NCBI GenBank assembly: GCA_937957915.1
Contig: CALGNZ010000028.1
Location: forward strand, 47,736 to 111,735
DNA length: 64,000 nt
From: an uncultured Granulosicoccaceae bacterium
GTDB taxonomy: Bacteria > Pseudomonadota > Gammaproteobacteria > Granulosicoccales > Granulosicoccaceae
Direction: 5' to 3'
Part shown: positions 1-10,123 of the stretch, piece by piece
How positions within the stretch are numbered: the first letter of the stretch is position 1
Layout: each line of letters starts with the position of its first letter
Translations under genes and position numbers: made by a program
The notes under the pieces: model-generated
Seen by the model: only the letters and a program-made list of their open reading frames with translations
Told to the model about the DNA's origin: nothing
Databases searched by the model: none

Positions 1-2
1 GA

Positions 3-674
3 CATGTCACATATCAGGGGGACGCGCAAATAGACGGCGTACCTGGCACTGCCGCAGCTGTGCTTCAGAACTTTCCTGAGGCTGCGGGCTCCAGCTGTGG
101 TGCGCTACTGCCAACTGGCAATCAGGTTGATGTGATTGACGGCGTGCAGGTGACCTGTATTGACAACGGCATGCCCGTAGCAGTGATACGAGCAGTTGAT
201 GTGGGCGTCACCGGGTATGAAACTCGAGAGGAGCTGGATGCAAACGAAAAGCTAAAGCGCAAACTTGAGAGTATTCGATTGCAGTTAGGTGAGCCGATGA
301 ACCTGGGCGATGTTACTGAAAAATCAGTACCGAAAATGTCTTTGGTAGCGGCGCCGCGCAATGGAGGTGCAATTTGCACACGCACCTTTATACCGCACAG
401 GTGTCATGCTTCAATTGGCGTGCTTGGGGCTGTCAGCGTGGCTACAGCGTGCATGATGCCTGAATCTCCTGCGGCACAGCTGTGCGTGTTGCCTGCCGCT
501 GATGCAGGTTTGAGTTCGACGCCTGAAAGTATGATTCAGGTGGAACATCCAATAGGCGCAACCGGTGTGTTGATGCAGGTCAGTGGAGACGGTGCAGCGT
601 TAACTGTTCACAAAGCGGCTATACTGCGCACCGCAAGGAAGCTAATGAGCGGCAGAGTTTTTCCGGCTAATTAA
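3..674 (+). CDS. PrpF-family protein (4-oxalomesaconate tautomerase / PrpF-like isomerase), 5'-truncated by window edge
   Basis: The ORF frame is open to the window start (HVTYQGDAQIDGVPGTAAAVLQNF...). Motifs SSCGALLPTGN and RTFIPHRCHASIGVLGAVSVATAC are typical of PrpF. Confidence 0.82.
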   Translation, partial: HVTYQGDAQIDGVPGTAAAVLQNFPEAAGSSCGALLPTGNQVDVIDGVQVTCIDNGMPVAVIRAVDVGVTGYETREELDANEKLKRKLESIRLQLGEPMNLGDVTEKSVPKMSLVAAPRNGGAICTRTFIPHRCHASIGVLGAVSVATACMMPESPAAQLCVLPAADAGLSSTPESMIQVEHPIGATGVLMQVSGDGAALTVHKAAILRTARKLMSGRVFPAN

Positions 675-849
675 AGAGCCACTGGATCGCTGGGGTTAAA
701 ACAGGCTGGTTTATCGCAGGATAAACTCAGTTTGACACAAACCTTATAGATTGATAGCGCTCACTGAGTGACAGCTGTGGTATTGATTATTAGTGTTACC
801 AAAAAGCTAAACAGCATCTGCAGTTTTGCAGGCATCAAAAGAGTAAAAA

Positions 850-1476
850 ATGTTAAACAAAAAAGTCATCATACCGATCATAGCGGCGATATTGGTCGCT
901 CTCGGTGTAAATCTGGAAGAGTTGGGTATTGACCTGAACCAACTGGCAGGCAATCAATCAACGTCTACGCAGTCGAACAACAATAAGGACGTTTTTGCTA
1001 CCAATACAAACAGCACCAAAACTATTCCGTCCAAAAACTCGGGTTCGGTAAAGGCTTACTCACCGGGCAGTAAATGGTCAAAAACCAGTCCGGCGGTGAA
1101 TTTACATCATGTCTTTGAAGGTGAAATTAATCGCAAAGGCAAGCCCGTTGGCTACCACTCTCGCCCTGGCGGGCAAGATCCGGAAGGTGCGAAGTTAGTA
1201 AAAATGCGTGATAAGCCGAACAAGGCGGGTGTCTACACAGCGATCATAGCCGTGCGTGATCAAGGTGACTGGAAAGAGAAATTTTCGAGTTTTTTCCCTG
1301 ATGACATGTCGCAGCAGGAAGTCGTTGATGCCGTGCTGAACGCTTACAGAAAAAGTTCAGACAAGAAAAAGCAACCCTGGCAGGGGCCGTCAGGTTTGGG
1401 TTTTGATATTCAGGGTTACACCCTGTCTAAAGGTGATATCAATACGGCATTCCCCGTTTACAGGAGAGACAACTGA
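850..1476 (+). CDS. EndoU-like nuclease domain protein with N-terminal hydrophobic segment
   Basis: N-terminal TM/signal (VIIPIIAAILVALGV), then a C-terminal domain with VNLHHVFEGEINRKGKPVGYHSRPGG...GVYTAIIAV...FFPDDMS...GLGFDIQGY, resembling bacterial EndoU toxin domains. Confidence 0.7.
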   Translation: MLNKKVIIPIIAAILVALGVNLEELGIDLNQLAGNQSTSTQSNNNKDVFATNTNSTKTIPSKNSGSVKAYSPGSKWSKTSPAVNLHHVFEGEINRKGKPVGYHSRPGGQDPEGAKLVKMRDKPNKAGVYTAIIAVRDQGDWKEKFSSFFPDDMSQQEVVDAVLNAYRKSSDKKKQPWQGPSGLGFDIQGYTLSKGDINTAFPVYRRDN

Positions 1477-1793
1477 TGGCGAAGCTTGAATTTTATCGCG
1501 ACGATCAGGGTAATGCCTGTGCTCGTGGCTCAGACCAGCGCCTGGCTACCTTTCTGCAAACCGATCTGCAGGGGTCTGTTGAGGTAACTCGGGATCTTGC
1601 AGGCAAGCTTGCAGGCTCTGATAAAAAGGCTGAGTTCAGTGGCAATGGACATAGCGTGAGCATTACCCCGGTGATGGCTGTTATCGAATCTCACTTTGAT
1701 GATGAGGCGCCGGATCGACGCATGACTCGTGCACATTTGTTAAAGCAGGTTGAGGCTTGGTTAAAATTTATCAGTGATGAAAAACATGCCTGA
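1476..1793 (+). CDS. small cytosolic protein overlapping the EndoU-like gene; candidate immunity protein
   Basis: 105 aa, start codon overlaps the upstream stop (TGATG). No signal peptide. Confidence 0.5.
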   Translation: MAKLEFYRDDQGNACARGSDQRLATFLQTDLQGSVEVTRDLAGKLAGSDKKAEFSGNGHSVSITPVMAVIESHFDDEAPDRRMTRAHLLKQVEAWLKFISDEKHA

Positions 1794-1829
1794 GTGCCAA
1801 TTACATTCGGTCGCTGACAGGAAGATGCG

Positions 1830-3737
1830 TTGAACAATAAAATTGCTGCGGCCTATGGCTCGTGGAAGTCACCGATCACCACCGAGTTGATGGTGTCCTC
1901 AAGTATCGGGTTGTCGGAGGCAAGGCTGTTTGACTCCACTCTATACTGGCTTGAAAGCCGCCCGCAGGAACAGGGCAGGTCAGTAATAGTAAAGCTGATG
2001 AATAACGAGCCGGTAGATGTTTTACCAGCGCCTTATAACTGTCGAACAACTGTTCATGAGTATGGCGGCAGTTGTTATTTGCCGACCGCGGAGGGTGTCT
2101 TCTTTGTCAATTTTGCTGATCAGCAAATCTGGTTGGTTGACGACGATGGATCAGTTCGGCAGATAACAGACAAAACGGATTTTCGCTTTGCTGATTTTGC
2201 CTACTGTGCAACAAAGAAGCGGCTTATTGCGATTGCAGAAGAGCATGGACCGTCACAGAGTGAGCCTGCTAACTCTCTGGTGCTGGTCGATACAACCAGC
2301 GGTATTATTACAACACTTCACAGTGGCGATGACTTTTATGCTACCGCATCGTTTGCACCTGATGGCGAGTCTGTAAGCTGGCTGACCTGGAGTCATCCGG
2401 ATATGCCCTGGGATAGCACCAGGCTCTGGCTGGCTTCCATTGATGCACAAGGCAATTTGGTTGATGCTGAGTCAATCGCTGGTGGCAATGGTGAGTCTTT
2501 GTTTCAGCCAGAGTGGAGTCCGGCGGGTGATTTATTTTTTGTGTCCGATAAAACAAACTGGTGGAATCTGTATCGCTGGAACAATGGCACCGCTATGTCG
2601 GTTTGTGCGCTCGATGCCGAGTTTGGCAAGCCGCAATGGCAGTTTGGGATGACCAGCTACGGATTTATTGATGGCAATACTATTATTTGCGCCTATAGCC
2701 AGGCAGGCATCGACACCCTTGCCCTGCTGAATGTTGAGTCGGGAACGCTGAGCACAATAGAACGGCCTCACAGTAGCTACGGATCGCTGCGAGCGGCTAG
2801 CGGACAAGTTTGCTACATCGCACAGTCTCCAACCGAGTTTCCAGCGCTTGTTCTATGCGATCAGCAACACGATTTCAAAGAGGAGCAAATCCGCAGTGCG
2901 TCGACTATAGCTTTAGACCATGAACACTATTCAGTGGGCCAGTCTATAAGCTACCCAACAGCCGGTGGACAGAATGCCTATGGTTTTTTCTACCCGCCCG
3001 TAAATGCAGCGCATCAGGGGCTGGAGTCAGAGTTGCCGCCGTTGATTGTAATGATTCATGGCGGGCCCACTGCATCCACACAAAATGATCTTGCACTAAA
3101 AATACAGTTTTGGACTAACCGCGGATTTGCTGTACTTGATGTTAACTATCGGGGTAGTACGGGCTTTGGCAGGAAGTATCGCGATGCACTGAAGGGGCAA
3201 TGGGGTGTGGCTGATGTGGAGGACTGCGATTATGGTGTGCGCTACCTGGTCGAGCGTAAAAAAGTTGATCCGAATCGGGTAGCGATTCGCGGTGGCAGTG
3301 CCGGGGGGTACACCACGCTGGCCGCGCTGGCTCACACCGATACATTCAAGGCAGGAGCCAGTCTTTACGGTGTCACTGACCTGGCCGCGCTGGCGACGGA
3401 TACACACAAGTTTGAATCACGTTACCTCGACAGCCTGATTGGTCCGTGGCCCGAAGAAAAAGAACTCTATGCCAGTCGATCTCCAATCAATCATGCTGAC
3501 TCAATAAACTGCCCGGTTATTTTTTTACAGGGGCTGGATGACAAAGTGGTGCCACCCAGTCAGGCAGAGGCAATGATCTCTGCTCTGCAACGCAATGGTG
3601 TAAAAACCTCTTATGTACCCTTTGAGGGGGAATCTCACGGCTTCCGCAAGAGCGAGAACATCCGCAAGGCGTTTGATCTGGAGCTGGCGTTTTATGGTGA
3701 GGTGTTTGGCTTTGCCACGGGCGATGCCGTCGGTTAA
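1830..3737 (+). CDS. S9 family peptidase (prolyl oligopeptidase / acylaminoacyl-peptidase-like)
   Basis: C-terminal alpha/beta hydrolase: PPLIVMIHGGPTAST, RGSTGFGRKYRDALKGQWGVADVED, GGSAGGYTTLAAL, LQGLDDKVVPPSQAE, ESHGFR. TTG start. Confidence 0.9.
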   Translation: MNNKIAAAYGSWKSPITTELMVSSSIGLSEARLFDSTLYWLESRPQEQGRSVIVKLMNNEPVDVLPAPYNCRTTVHEYGGSCYLPTAEGVFFVNFADQQIWLVDDDGSVRQITDKTDFRFADFAYCATKKRLIAIAEEHGPSQSEPANSLVLVDTTSGIITTLHSGDDFYATASFAPDGESVSWLTWSHPDMPWDSTRLWLASIDAQGNLVDAESIAGGNGESLFQPEWSPAGDLFFVSDKTNWWNLYRWNNGTAMSVCALDAEFGKPQWQFGMTSYGFIDGNTIICAYSQAGIDTLALLNVESGTLSTIERPHSSYGSLRAASGQVCYIAQSPTEFPALVLCDQQHDFKEEQIRSASTIALDHEHYSVGQSISYPTAGGQNAYGFFYPPVNAAHQGLESELPPLIVMIHGGPTASTQNDLALKIQFWTNRGFAVLDVNYRGSTGFGRKYRDALKGQWGVADVEDCDYGVRYLVERKKVDPNRVAIRGGSAGGYTTLAALAHTDTFKAGASLYGVTDLAALATDTHKFESRYLDSLIGPWPEEKELYASRSPINHADSINCPVIFLQGLDDKVVPPSQAEAMISALQRNGVKTSYVPFEGESHGFRKSENIRKAFDLELAFYGEVFGFATGDAVG

Positions 3738-3924
3738 GAGCATTCACTGCAATTAAAGTTGCAGGTGAAGTTCTGTGTTGCATGCCTGCTTCGTTTGTAA
3801 CAACGAATGTCCTGTCGCCCTTGCGCCCCAGCCGTCACCGCCACTGACATGGCGGTTTGGGGAGTGATTGCAGGCTGGCAGATTGTTGACATAGTGGATT
3901 GTTGCATAGTGGATGGTTGAAAAA

Positions 3925-4983
3925 TCAGTCCCATCGCAACGGAGTTTCATCAAGCGCTGAGCTTTGCTCCTTCAATGCCAGTATATGGTCATCCCAGTAT
4001 CGATTGCTCTCCAGCCATGGAAAAGCCTGTTGGAATGCAGGCTCCTCCCGTCGCTTGTCGAGCCAGGCGGCGTAGTGAATGATTCTAAGCGTGCGCAAAG
4101 CTTCAACCAGTCCCAGTTCGGCCGGATCAAACTCGCGAAACATGGTGTATCCATCTAGCAGGTCTGCCAGACGCGCCTGCTGGTATTGACGGTCACCGGA
4201 CAGAAACAGCCAAAGATCCTGAACGGCAGGGCCACTACGCGCGTCATCAAGGTCAACGATGTGTGGTGTTTCGTCTCGCCATAAAATGTTGCCCGGGTGA
4301 AAATCGCCATGCAGCCGGATGCTGCGCACCTGCTTGCAGGCATCAAACCGTGCCTCAACCTTTGAGAGCAGATCGTTGACCAGGCTTTCATACGCCTGAC
4401 CAAGATCGGCTGGCAGGCGATTGTTGCCAATCAGATATTCGGATGATTCGTTGCCGAGTGTTTCGGTATTCACACTGCTGCGGCTGGTAAACGAACTGGT
4501 TTCGGAGACCTTGTGCAATCTACCGATAAACCGTCCAATAATCTGGAGCTGTTCGGGATTGTCCAACTCCGGTGATCTGCCACCGCGCATCGGATAGAGC
4601 GCAAAATAAAACTCTCCCTGTTTGCGCAGTGTGTTACCGGATTCCGTAGCGAGAGGCGCGACTACAGGTATATCAGCTGCTGCCAGTTCCAGTGCAAACG
4701 CGTGCTCTTCGTTGATCTGTGCTTCGGTCCAGCGACTGGGTCGGTAGAACTTTGCAATCAGTGGTGTGCCGTCTTCGATCCCGATTCTGTAGACACGATT
4801 TTCGTAGCTGTTCAGAGCCAGCAATCGGCCATCGCACAACAATTTCTCGTCGCTTTCGATTGCCTCGATAATAATATCCGGAGACAGCGCGGCAAAGCTG
4901 TCAACGGCATCTTTTTCTGCATTGGCGGGAGTAGAGCCGTGCTCGGGCAGCGCGACGTTGCCGTTTACCTCGTTATTCGTCAT
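3925..4983 (-). CDS. srkA: Serine/threonine protein kinase, SrkA/RdoA (YihE) family
   Basis: LLALNSYENRVYRIGIEDGTPLIAKFYRPSRWTEAQI, RLHGDFHPGNILWRD, HIVDLDDARSGPAVQDLWL. Internal Met (MTNNEV) at 4983 preferred over the ORF-track start. Confidence 0.88.
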   Translation of the reverse strand: MTNNEVNGNVALPEHGSTPANAEKDAVDSFAALSPDIIIEAIESDEKLLCDGRLLALNSYENRVYRIGIEDGTPLIAKFYRPSRWTEAQINEEHAFALELAAADIPVVAPLATESGNTLRKQGEFYFALYPMRGGRSPELDNPEQLQIIGRFIGRLHKVSETSSFTSRSSVNTETLGNESSEYLIGNNRLPADLGQAYESLVNDLLSKVEARFDACKQVRSIRLHGDFHPGNILWRDETPHIVDLDDARSGPAVQDLWLFLSGDRQYQQARLADLLDGYTMFREFDPAELGLVEALRTLRIIHYAAWLDKRREEPAFQQAFPWLESNRYWDDHILALKEQSSALDETPLRWD

Positions 4984-5406
4984 CTGTGTCGACCGGGAGC
5001 GAAATGTGAATGATTTGTAATTTTTATGCTCGCTTTTACTGGCTTTGTAAAGCCTGCTGCCTTGTTTGTCATCAGCGAGTGTAGTGAAACTTGTGTTAAC
5101 ATTGCCCGAATTGCTTTGAAGCAGCGTAGTACTGCCGCGAAGTTCTGTAAAAATGCAACTAACGCCCGAATCAACACACATACCAATACATGTAGTAATG
5201 CATGTAGCAACCTACAGGTAAAGCGAAGTTTGTTTTGCACTGTCAGCTGGTATCACTTGCGACATGTGGCAGCTGTTGTACATCACGGCCAGTGTGGCGC
5301 AGTTGCCAGAGTCTGTCCAACTTGCGTTGCAGCCAGGTGCTGTTAAATCGGTTTGCGCAGTCACCGTGTGCGCACCCACTCTCTAGTCAGGCGAGTACAT
5401 TCATCG

Positions 5407-5865
5407 ATGGATATTCGAAAAGTCAAAAAGCTCATCGAACTGCTTGAAGAATCGGCGATTTCTGAAATAGAAATCAAAGAAGGCGAAGAATCGGTTCGAA
5501 TCAGTCGCGCCAATTCAGCTCCGCAATACATTGCACCGCCACCTGCCATGCCTGCAGCATTGCCCGCGGCACAGGCAGGTATACCCAAACCTGCCGAGCC
5601 TGCAGTCGCTGCCATAGAAGAAGGTACGGTAATCGAATCACCCATGGTCGGAACGTATTATTCCGCGCCGTCTCCCGAAGCGCCGGCGTTCGTCACCATT
5701 GGGCAAAATATTCGGGTTGGCGATGTTATCTGCATTGTTGAGGCAATGAAAATTCTCAACCAGATCGAATCAGAAGTCAGTGGCAAGGTGAAGGCAATTC
5801 GTGTCGAAGATGGGCAACCGGTTGAATTTGGTCAGCCATTGATAGTGGTTGATACTAACGGATGA
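5407..5865 (+). CDS. accB: Acetyl-CoA carboxylase biotin carboxyl carrier protein
   Basis: [16 protein letters not shown] start and biotinylation motif [10 protein letters not shown]. Confidence 0.97.
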   Translation: MDIRKVKKLIELLEESAISEIEIKEGEESVRISRANSAPQYIAPPPAMPAALPAAQAGIPKPAEPAVAAIEEGTVIESPMVGTYYSAPSPEAPAFVTIGQNIRVGDVICIVEAMKILNQIESEVSGKVKAIRVEDGQPVEFGQPLIVVDTNG

Positions 5866-7202
5866 AAAAAGTTCTCATAGCAAATCGGGGCGAGATAGCG
5901 CTCCGAATTATGCGGTGCTGTCGTGACATGGGTATCGGCACGGTCGCGGTGTATTCAACCGCCGATCGCGAACTCAAACATGTGCGTCTGGCGGATGAGG
6001 CCGTGTGTATCGGTCCACCTTCATCAACCGATAGCTACCTGAATGTGCCTGCACTGATAAGCGCTGCCGAAATTACCGACGCCGATGCGATACATCCGGG
6101 TTACGGATTTTTGTCAGAGAACGCAGACTTTGCTGAACGTGTCGAGTCCAGCGGATTCATTTTTATTGGTCCGAGCCCACGAGTTATTCGGCTGATGGGT
6201 GACAAAGTCAGTGCCATCAACGAAATGCGTGAAGCTGGCGTCCCCACAGTGCCCGGTTCTGATGGACCGCTCGGTGAAGATCCGGTGGTGAACCTGCAGA
6301 TGGCCAACAAGATCGGGTATCCGATTATCATCAAGGCGGCTGGTGGCGGCGGCGGCAGGGGCATGCGCGTTGTTCGTGGCGACAGCGAGTTGATTGACTC
6401 CATTCAGTTAACCAAGACTGAAGCCGGGGCGGCGTTTAACAATGACGTTGTCTACATGGAAAAATTTCTTGAGACACCTCGCCATGTCGAGTTTCAGGTG
6501 CTGGCTGATTCTCACGGTGACGCAATACATCTCGGTGAGCGCGACTGCTCCATGCAACGCCGTCATCAAAAAGTAGTCGAGGAAGCACCAGCACCGGGAA
6601 TTACCCCGGAACAGCGAGCGGAAGTTGGTGCCCGCTGTGTTGATGCCTGTAAGCGTCTGGGTTACCGCGGCGCTGGTACGTTTGAATTTCTGTATGAAAA
6701 CGGTGGTTTTTACTTCATTGAAATGAACACACGGGTTCAGGTTGAGCATCCGGTTACCGAGATGATCACTGGTGTCGATATCGTCAAAGAGCAACTCAGA
6801 ATTGCAATGGGTAACCCGCTCAGTTACAAACAAAGCGATATTCGCATCAAAGGCCATGCCTTCGAGTGTCGAATCAACGCCGAAGATCCTGATACCTTTA
6901 TGCCGAGCCCGGGTCTTATTGAACAGTTTCATCCGCCGGGTGGCCTGGGGGTCAGGGTAGATTCCCATATTTATAACGGCTACCGCGTTCCACCTTACTA
7001 CGACTCTATGATTGGCAAGCTGATAGTGCACGGCAACACCCGCGAGTCGGCAACCGCTCGTATGCGGGGTGCGTTGAGCGAGGCGTTTATAACCGGCATT
7101 AAAACCAATATCCCATTGCTGGCGTCAATTATGGATGATGAGAATTTCGCCGCTGGTGGAACCGATATTCACTACCTTGAAAAGAAGCTTGGCATTGCCT
7201 GA
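5862..7202 (+). CDS. accC: Acetyl-CoA carboxylase, biotin carboxylase subunit
   Basis: [52 protein letters not shown]. 4-bp overlap with accB. Confidence 0.98.
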   Translation: MKKVLIANRGEIALRIMRCCRDMGIGTVAVYSTADRELKHVRLADEAVCIGPPSSTDSYLNVPALISAAEITDADAIHPGYGFLSENADFAERVESSGFIFIGPSPRVIRLMGDKVSAINEMREAGVPTVPGSDGPLGEDPVVNLQMANKIGYPIIIKAAGGGGGRGMRVVRGDSELIDSIQLTKTEAGAAFNNDVVYMEKFLETPRHVEFQVLADSHGDAIHLGERDCSMQRRHQKVVEEAPAPGITPEQRAEVGARCVDACKRLGYRGAGTFEFLYENGGFYFIEMNTRVQVEHPVTEMITGVDIVKEQLRIAMGNPLSYKQSDIRIKGHAFECRINAEDPDTFMPSPGLIEQFHPPGGLGVRVDSHIYNGYRVPPYYDSMIGKLIVHGNTRESATARMRGALSEAFITGIKTNIPLLASIMDDENFAAGGTDIHYLEKKLGIA

Positions 7203-7213
7203 CACAGGTCATT

Positions 7214-8158
7214 GTGACCACTGCAACTGTTGCAGACACCATCGGATCCGACAACAAGCGCATGGATAGTTATGTGTTGGTTAAGGTTCGCGTTGATCGC
7301 GATGTTGCCCCGCAGGTAGAGTCGGCCATGCTTGAGTTTGGTGCATTGTCCTGCACCTTTGAAGACGCAGGCGACAAACCCATTCACGAGCCCGCACCCG
7401 GGCAGGTGCCACTTTGGGAAAAGGTAGATGTCAGTGGCATGTTTCCGCAAAACTATGACGCGTCGCTGTTGTCTTCACTGTTGAAAAATGAAATTCCCGA
7501 TGTGCAAGAGCAAGACATCGTTACCGAAAACCTGCAGGGACAGGTGTGGGAACGAGCCTGGATGGAGCACTTCGAGCCGCAGCGTGTGGCGGGCAATTTT
7601 TGGGTTGTACCATCGTTTTGTGAGCCTCCTGACCCTGATGCCGTCAATCTGTCGATTGACCCGGGGCTTGCATTCGGCTCTGGTACGCATGCAACCACCT
7701 TTTTGTGTTTGCAATGGATGGCTAAACAGAAGCTGGCTGGCAAGACCGTGATTGATTACGGTTGCGGCTCCGGCATACTCGCGATAGCCGCAGTGCTGCT
7801 GGGTGCGAAGGAAGTGTTTGCCTACGACATCGACCAGCAGGCGTTAGTAGCTACAGACGACAACGCGACACGTAATGGCGTTGCCGACAGAATTCACATC
7901 TGTGCCAGTGATAAAGAGTTGTCGGGACCGGTTGATGTGGTGGTAGCAAATATTCTGTTGGCCCCGCTGCTGGAGCTGAGCGGACGATTCGCAGAGTTAT
8001 TGAAAACTGATGGAGCACTCGGTGTGTCCGGTGTGCTGTCCGAGCAGGTGGCGACACTGGCCGGCGTCTATGCATCGAACTTTCAACACAGCGCTACAGA
8101 AATGCGTGAGCAGTGGATTTTGTACAGCGCAAGAAAAAATGGGATTCGCCAGATATGA
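7214..8158 (+). CDS. prmA: Ribosomal protein L11 methyltransferase
   Basis: DPGLAFGSGTHATTFLCLQW, VIDYGCGSGILAIAAVLLGAKEVFAYDID, VVVANILLAPLLEL. Position next to accC. Confidence 0.96.
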   Translation: MTTATVADTIGSDNKRMDSYVLVKVRVDRDVAPQVESAMLEFGALSCTFEDAGDKPIHEPAPGQVPLWEKVDVSGMFPQNYDASLLSSLLKNEIPDVQEQDIVTENLQGQVWERAWMEHFEPQRVAGNFWVVPSFCEPPDPDAVNLSIDPGLAFGSGTHATTFLCLQWMAKQKLAGKTVIDYGCGSGILAIAAVLLGAKEVFAYDIDQQALVATDDNATRNGVADRIHICASDKELSGPVDVVVANILLAPLLELSGRFAELLKTDGALGVSGVLSEQVATLAGVYASNFQHSATEMREQWILYSARKNGIRQI

Positions 8159-9810
8159 TTACTCGTTGCCCTGAGTGTGGGACAAAGTTCAGGATCAGCG
8201 TTGATTTAATTCGCGCCGAAGATTCCACAGTGCGTTGTGGAGACTGCATGTCAGTCTTTGATGCCAGGTCACAACTGGTAGATGAAGCTGCGGAGTCGAG
8301 CTATCTTGCAGACAGTGCGCGTGAGCGTGCAGCGCGTTTACGTGAGCAAAGTCAGACCACTGTGCCGCCATTACCTGGAAGCGTTGATACCGCTGCAACC
8401 GGCAGTAATCAGCGCCTGGCTGACGACGACAGAGGTGGTCATGGTGCCGGGTGGGTTAGCCCTGGCGGGGACCTTACCAGCGATTATCGCCACCGCAATC
8501 CAGCAGTTGAGCGCAGTGCCCCAGGGCGACGTCCGCGGGGACACATACTGATCGACAGACGAGAGTCTGAAGCTGATATCGATCTGGATCATGCCGACAC
8601 CATTGCGTACCAGCCGTTTAATGAATCTGCTGAAGCCCCTCGTCAGTCCGAGACGCAGCGCGGTGCAGAGTACGGTCTTCGTGCAGATCAGCCTTCTGCA
8701 GCAGAGCGGTTGAGTAGTGAGACAGCCGAGCTTGAGCTGGCAGAGCGAGGTGGCGACCTGGCGCCAGCCCCGAATGATTACTCTCAGCGTATTGATCCGC
8801 TTATCAATCCCGATGACAAGGCGATTGAGTTTGAGCAGACGCTGGCGCTCGATGGGTTAACCGGAATCGAGGCCGATTACCCGCAACCTGCACCGGGAGT
8901 CGGTCGGCGCTCGGTGGTCGAAAGATCGGTAGAGGCAGTTTCGGAGTCCACAGCGGCCGGCACCAGCCACGCGAGTTCGTATGTGGGCGAGCACCAGTTT
9001 GATGCGCCTCGGCAGCCTGACACCGCAGGTAGTGCACGAGCACAAACTCCGCGGTATCGGCCGCGCGAACGCCTGGATTTAACCAACGACCCTGACATAG
9101 TTAACCGGCCAGCCGGGCCGCCTCGCTCTGAGCGCCACCTTCCGGAGCACCAGCAGAGTAATCTGAGCGATTCCTACAGCGATGGTCACCAGCGACAGTA
9201 TGAATCCGGTGACATTGAGGCTGCACACCATTCACTGGATCAGCCGTCAGATCGTTCAGACTCAGCCACTGCCATGCGCCAGCATCTCAATGAGCGCGGT
9301 GTCACCATCGACTCAGACGATGCTTACGCGCAAGAGTCGCAGGCCAGGTCAGGTTCTCTCGGCTGGTTGTTGCTGGCGCTGCTCGCAGTTGGTTGCGCAG
9401 CGGCCATGTACGCGCGCGACGACATCGCAAAGTCGAATTTACCGCAGTCAGTCAGAGCGGCCTTCTGCTCCGTAGCCGGTTGCGAGTTGCCGGTAGCGAG
9501 CAACATCGCTGATCTCGAACTCTTGCGACAAAAAGTTTACTCACACCCGAGCATTGAAGGTGCGCTTGTCGTTAGTATCGATGTCGTCAACAACGCTGTG
9601 TTTCCGCAGCCGTATCCGGTGTTGGCTATTACCATGGCCAATGGTAGCGGTGAGGCCGTTGCTCAGCGCGACTTTGCGCCCGCAGACTATCTCGAAAACT
9701 ATGCTGGCAATGAGGTGTTGGGGGCGGGCAAGCCAACGCGAATCAATATCGATATTGTTGATCCGGGTGCTGATGCTCAGTCCTTTGAGATGGAGTTTCG
9801 CCAGCTGTAG
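8155..9810 (+). CDS. Zinc-ribbon (MJ0042) and DUF3426 domain membrane protein
   Basis: MITRCPECGTKFRISVDLIRAEDSTVRCGDCMSVFDA at N-terminus, long polar linker, single TM (LGWLLLALLAVGCAAAMYA), DUF3426-like C-terminus. 4-bp overlap with prmA. Confidence 0.85.
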   Translation: MITRCPECGTKFRISVDLIRAEDSTVRCGDCMSVFDARSQLVDEAAESSYLADSARERAARLREQSQTTVPPLPGSVDTAATGSNQRLADDDRGGHGAGWVSPGGDLTSDYRHRNPAVERSAPGRRPRGHILIDRRESEADIDLDHADTIAYQPFNESAEAPRQSETQRGAEYGLRADQPSAAERLSSETAELELAERGGDLAPAPNDYSQRIDPLINPDDKAIEFEQTLALDGLTGIEADYPQPAPGVGRRSVVERSVEAVSESTAAGTSHASSYVGEHQFDAPRQPDTAGSARAQTPRYRPRERLDLTNDPDIVNRPAGPPRSERHLPEHQQSNLSDSYSDGHQRQYESGDIEAAHHSLDQPSDRSDSATAMRQHLNERGVTIDSDDAYAQESQARSGSLGWLLLALLAVGCAAAMYARDDIAKSNLPQSVRAAFCSVAGCELPVASNIADLELLRQKVYSHPSIEGALVVSIDVVNNAVFPQPYPVLAITMANGSGEAVAQRDFAPADYLENYAGNEVLGAGKPTRINIDIVDPGADAQSFEMEFRQL

Positions 9811-10123
9811 AGCGTCGGTGTCACGTGGTAACCAGCTAATAGCAAAGCACCGTACGATTGTAATAAAGCGTTTGTAGTGTCGCACTATGCTAACGGTGTA
9901 TTGCAGTTTCTCATCGTCACTTGTGTTTCGCTGCTGTTGCTAACACAAGCCATAGTGAACACACTTTTGTGTGTTGGCCTGAGGCGCGCTGTAGTGCGTC
10001 GATTAATGATGTGCTCACTGTCGCGACACAGCTAATCAACCCTCGTTATTCGCACGAAGTTGCTGCTAAACTGCGCGGCCGAAACCGGACGTCTGTTAAC
10101 ATACGTCGCTCCGCTAACTGCCC

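Noticed and set aside
6408-7031. 207-aa ORF antisense to accC
   Set aside because: It lies wholly inside a confidently identified gene, has no recognisable domain and is explained by the codon bias of the opposite strand.
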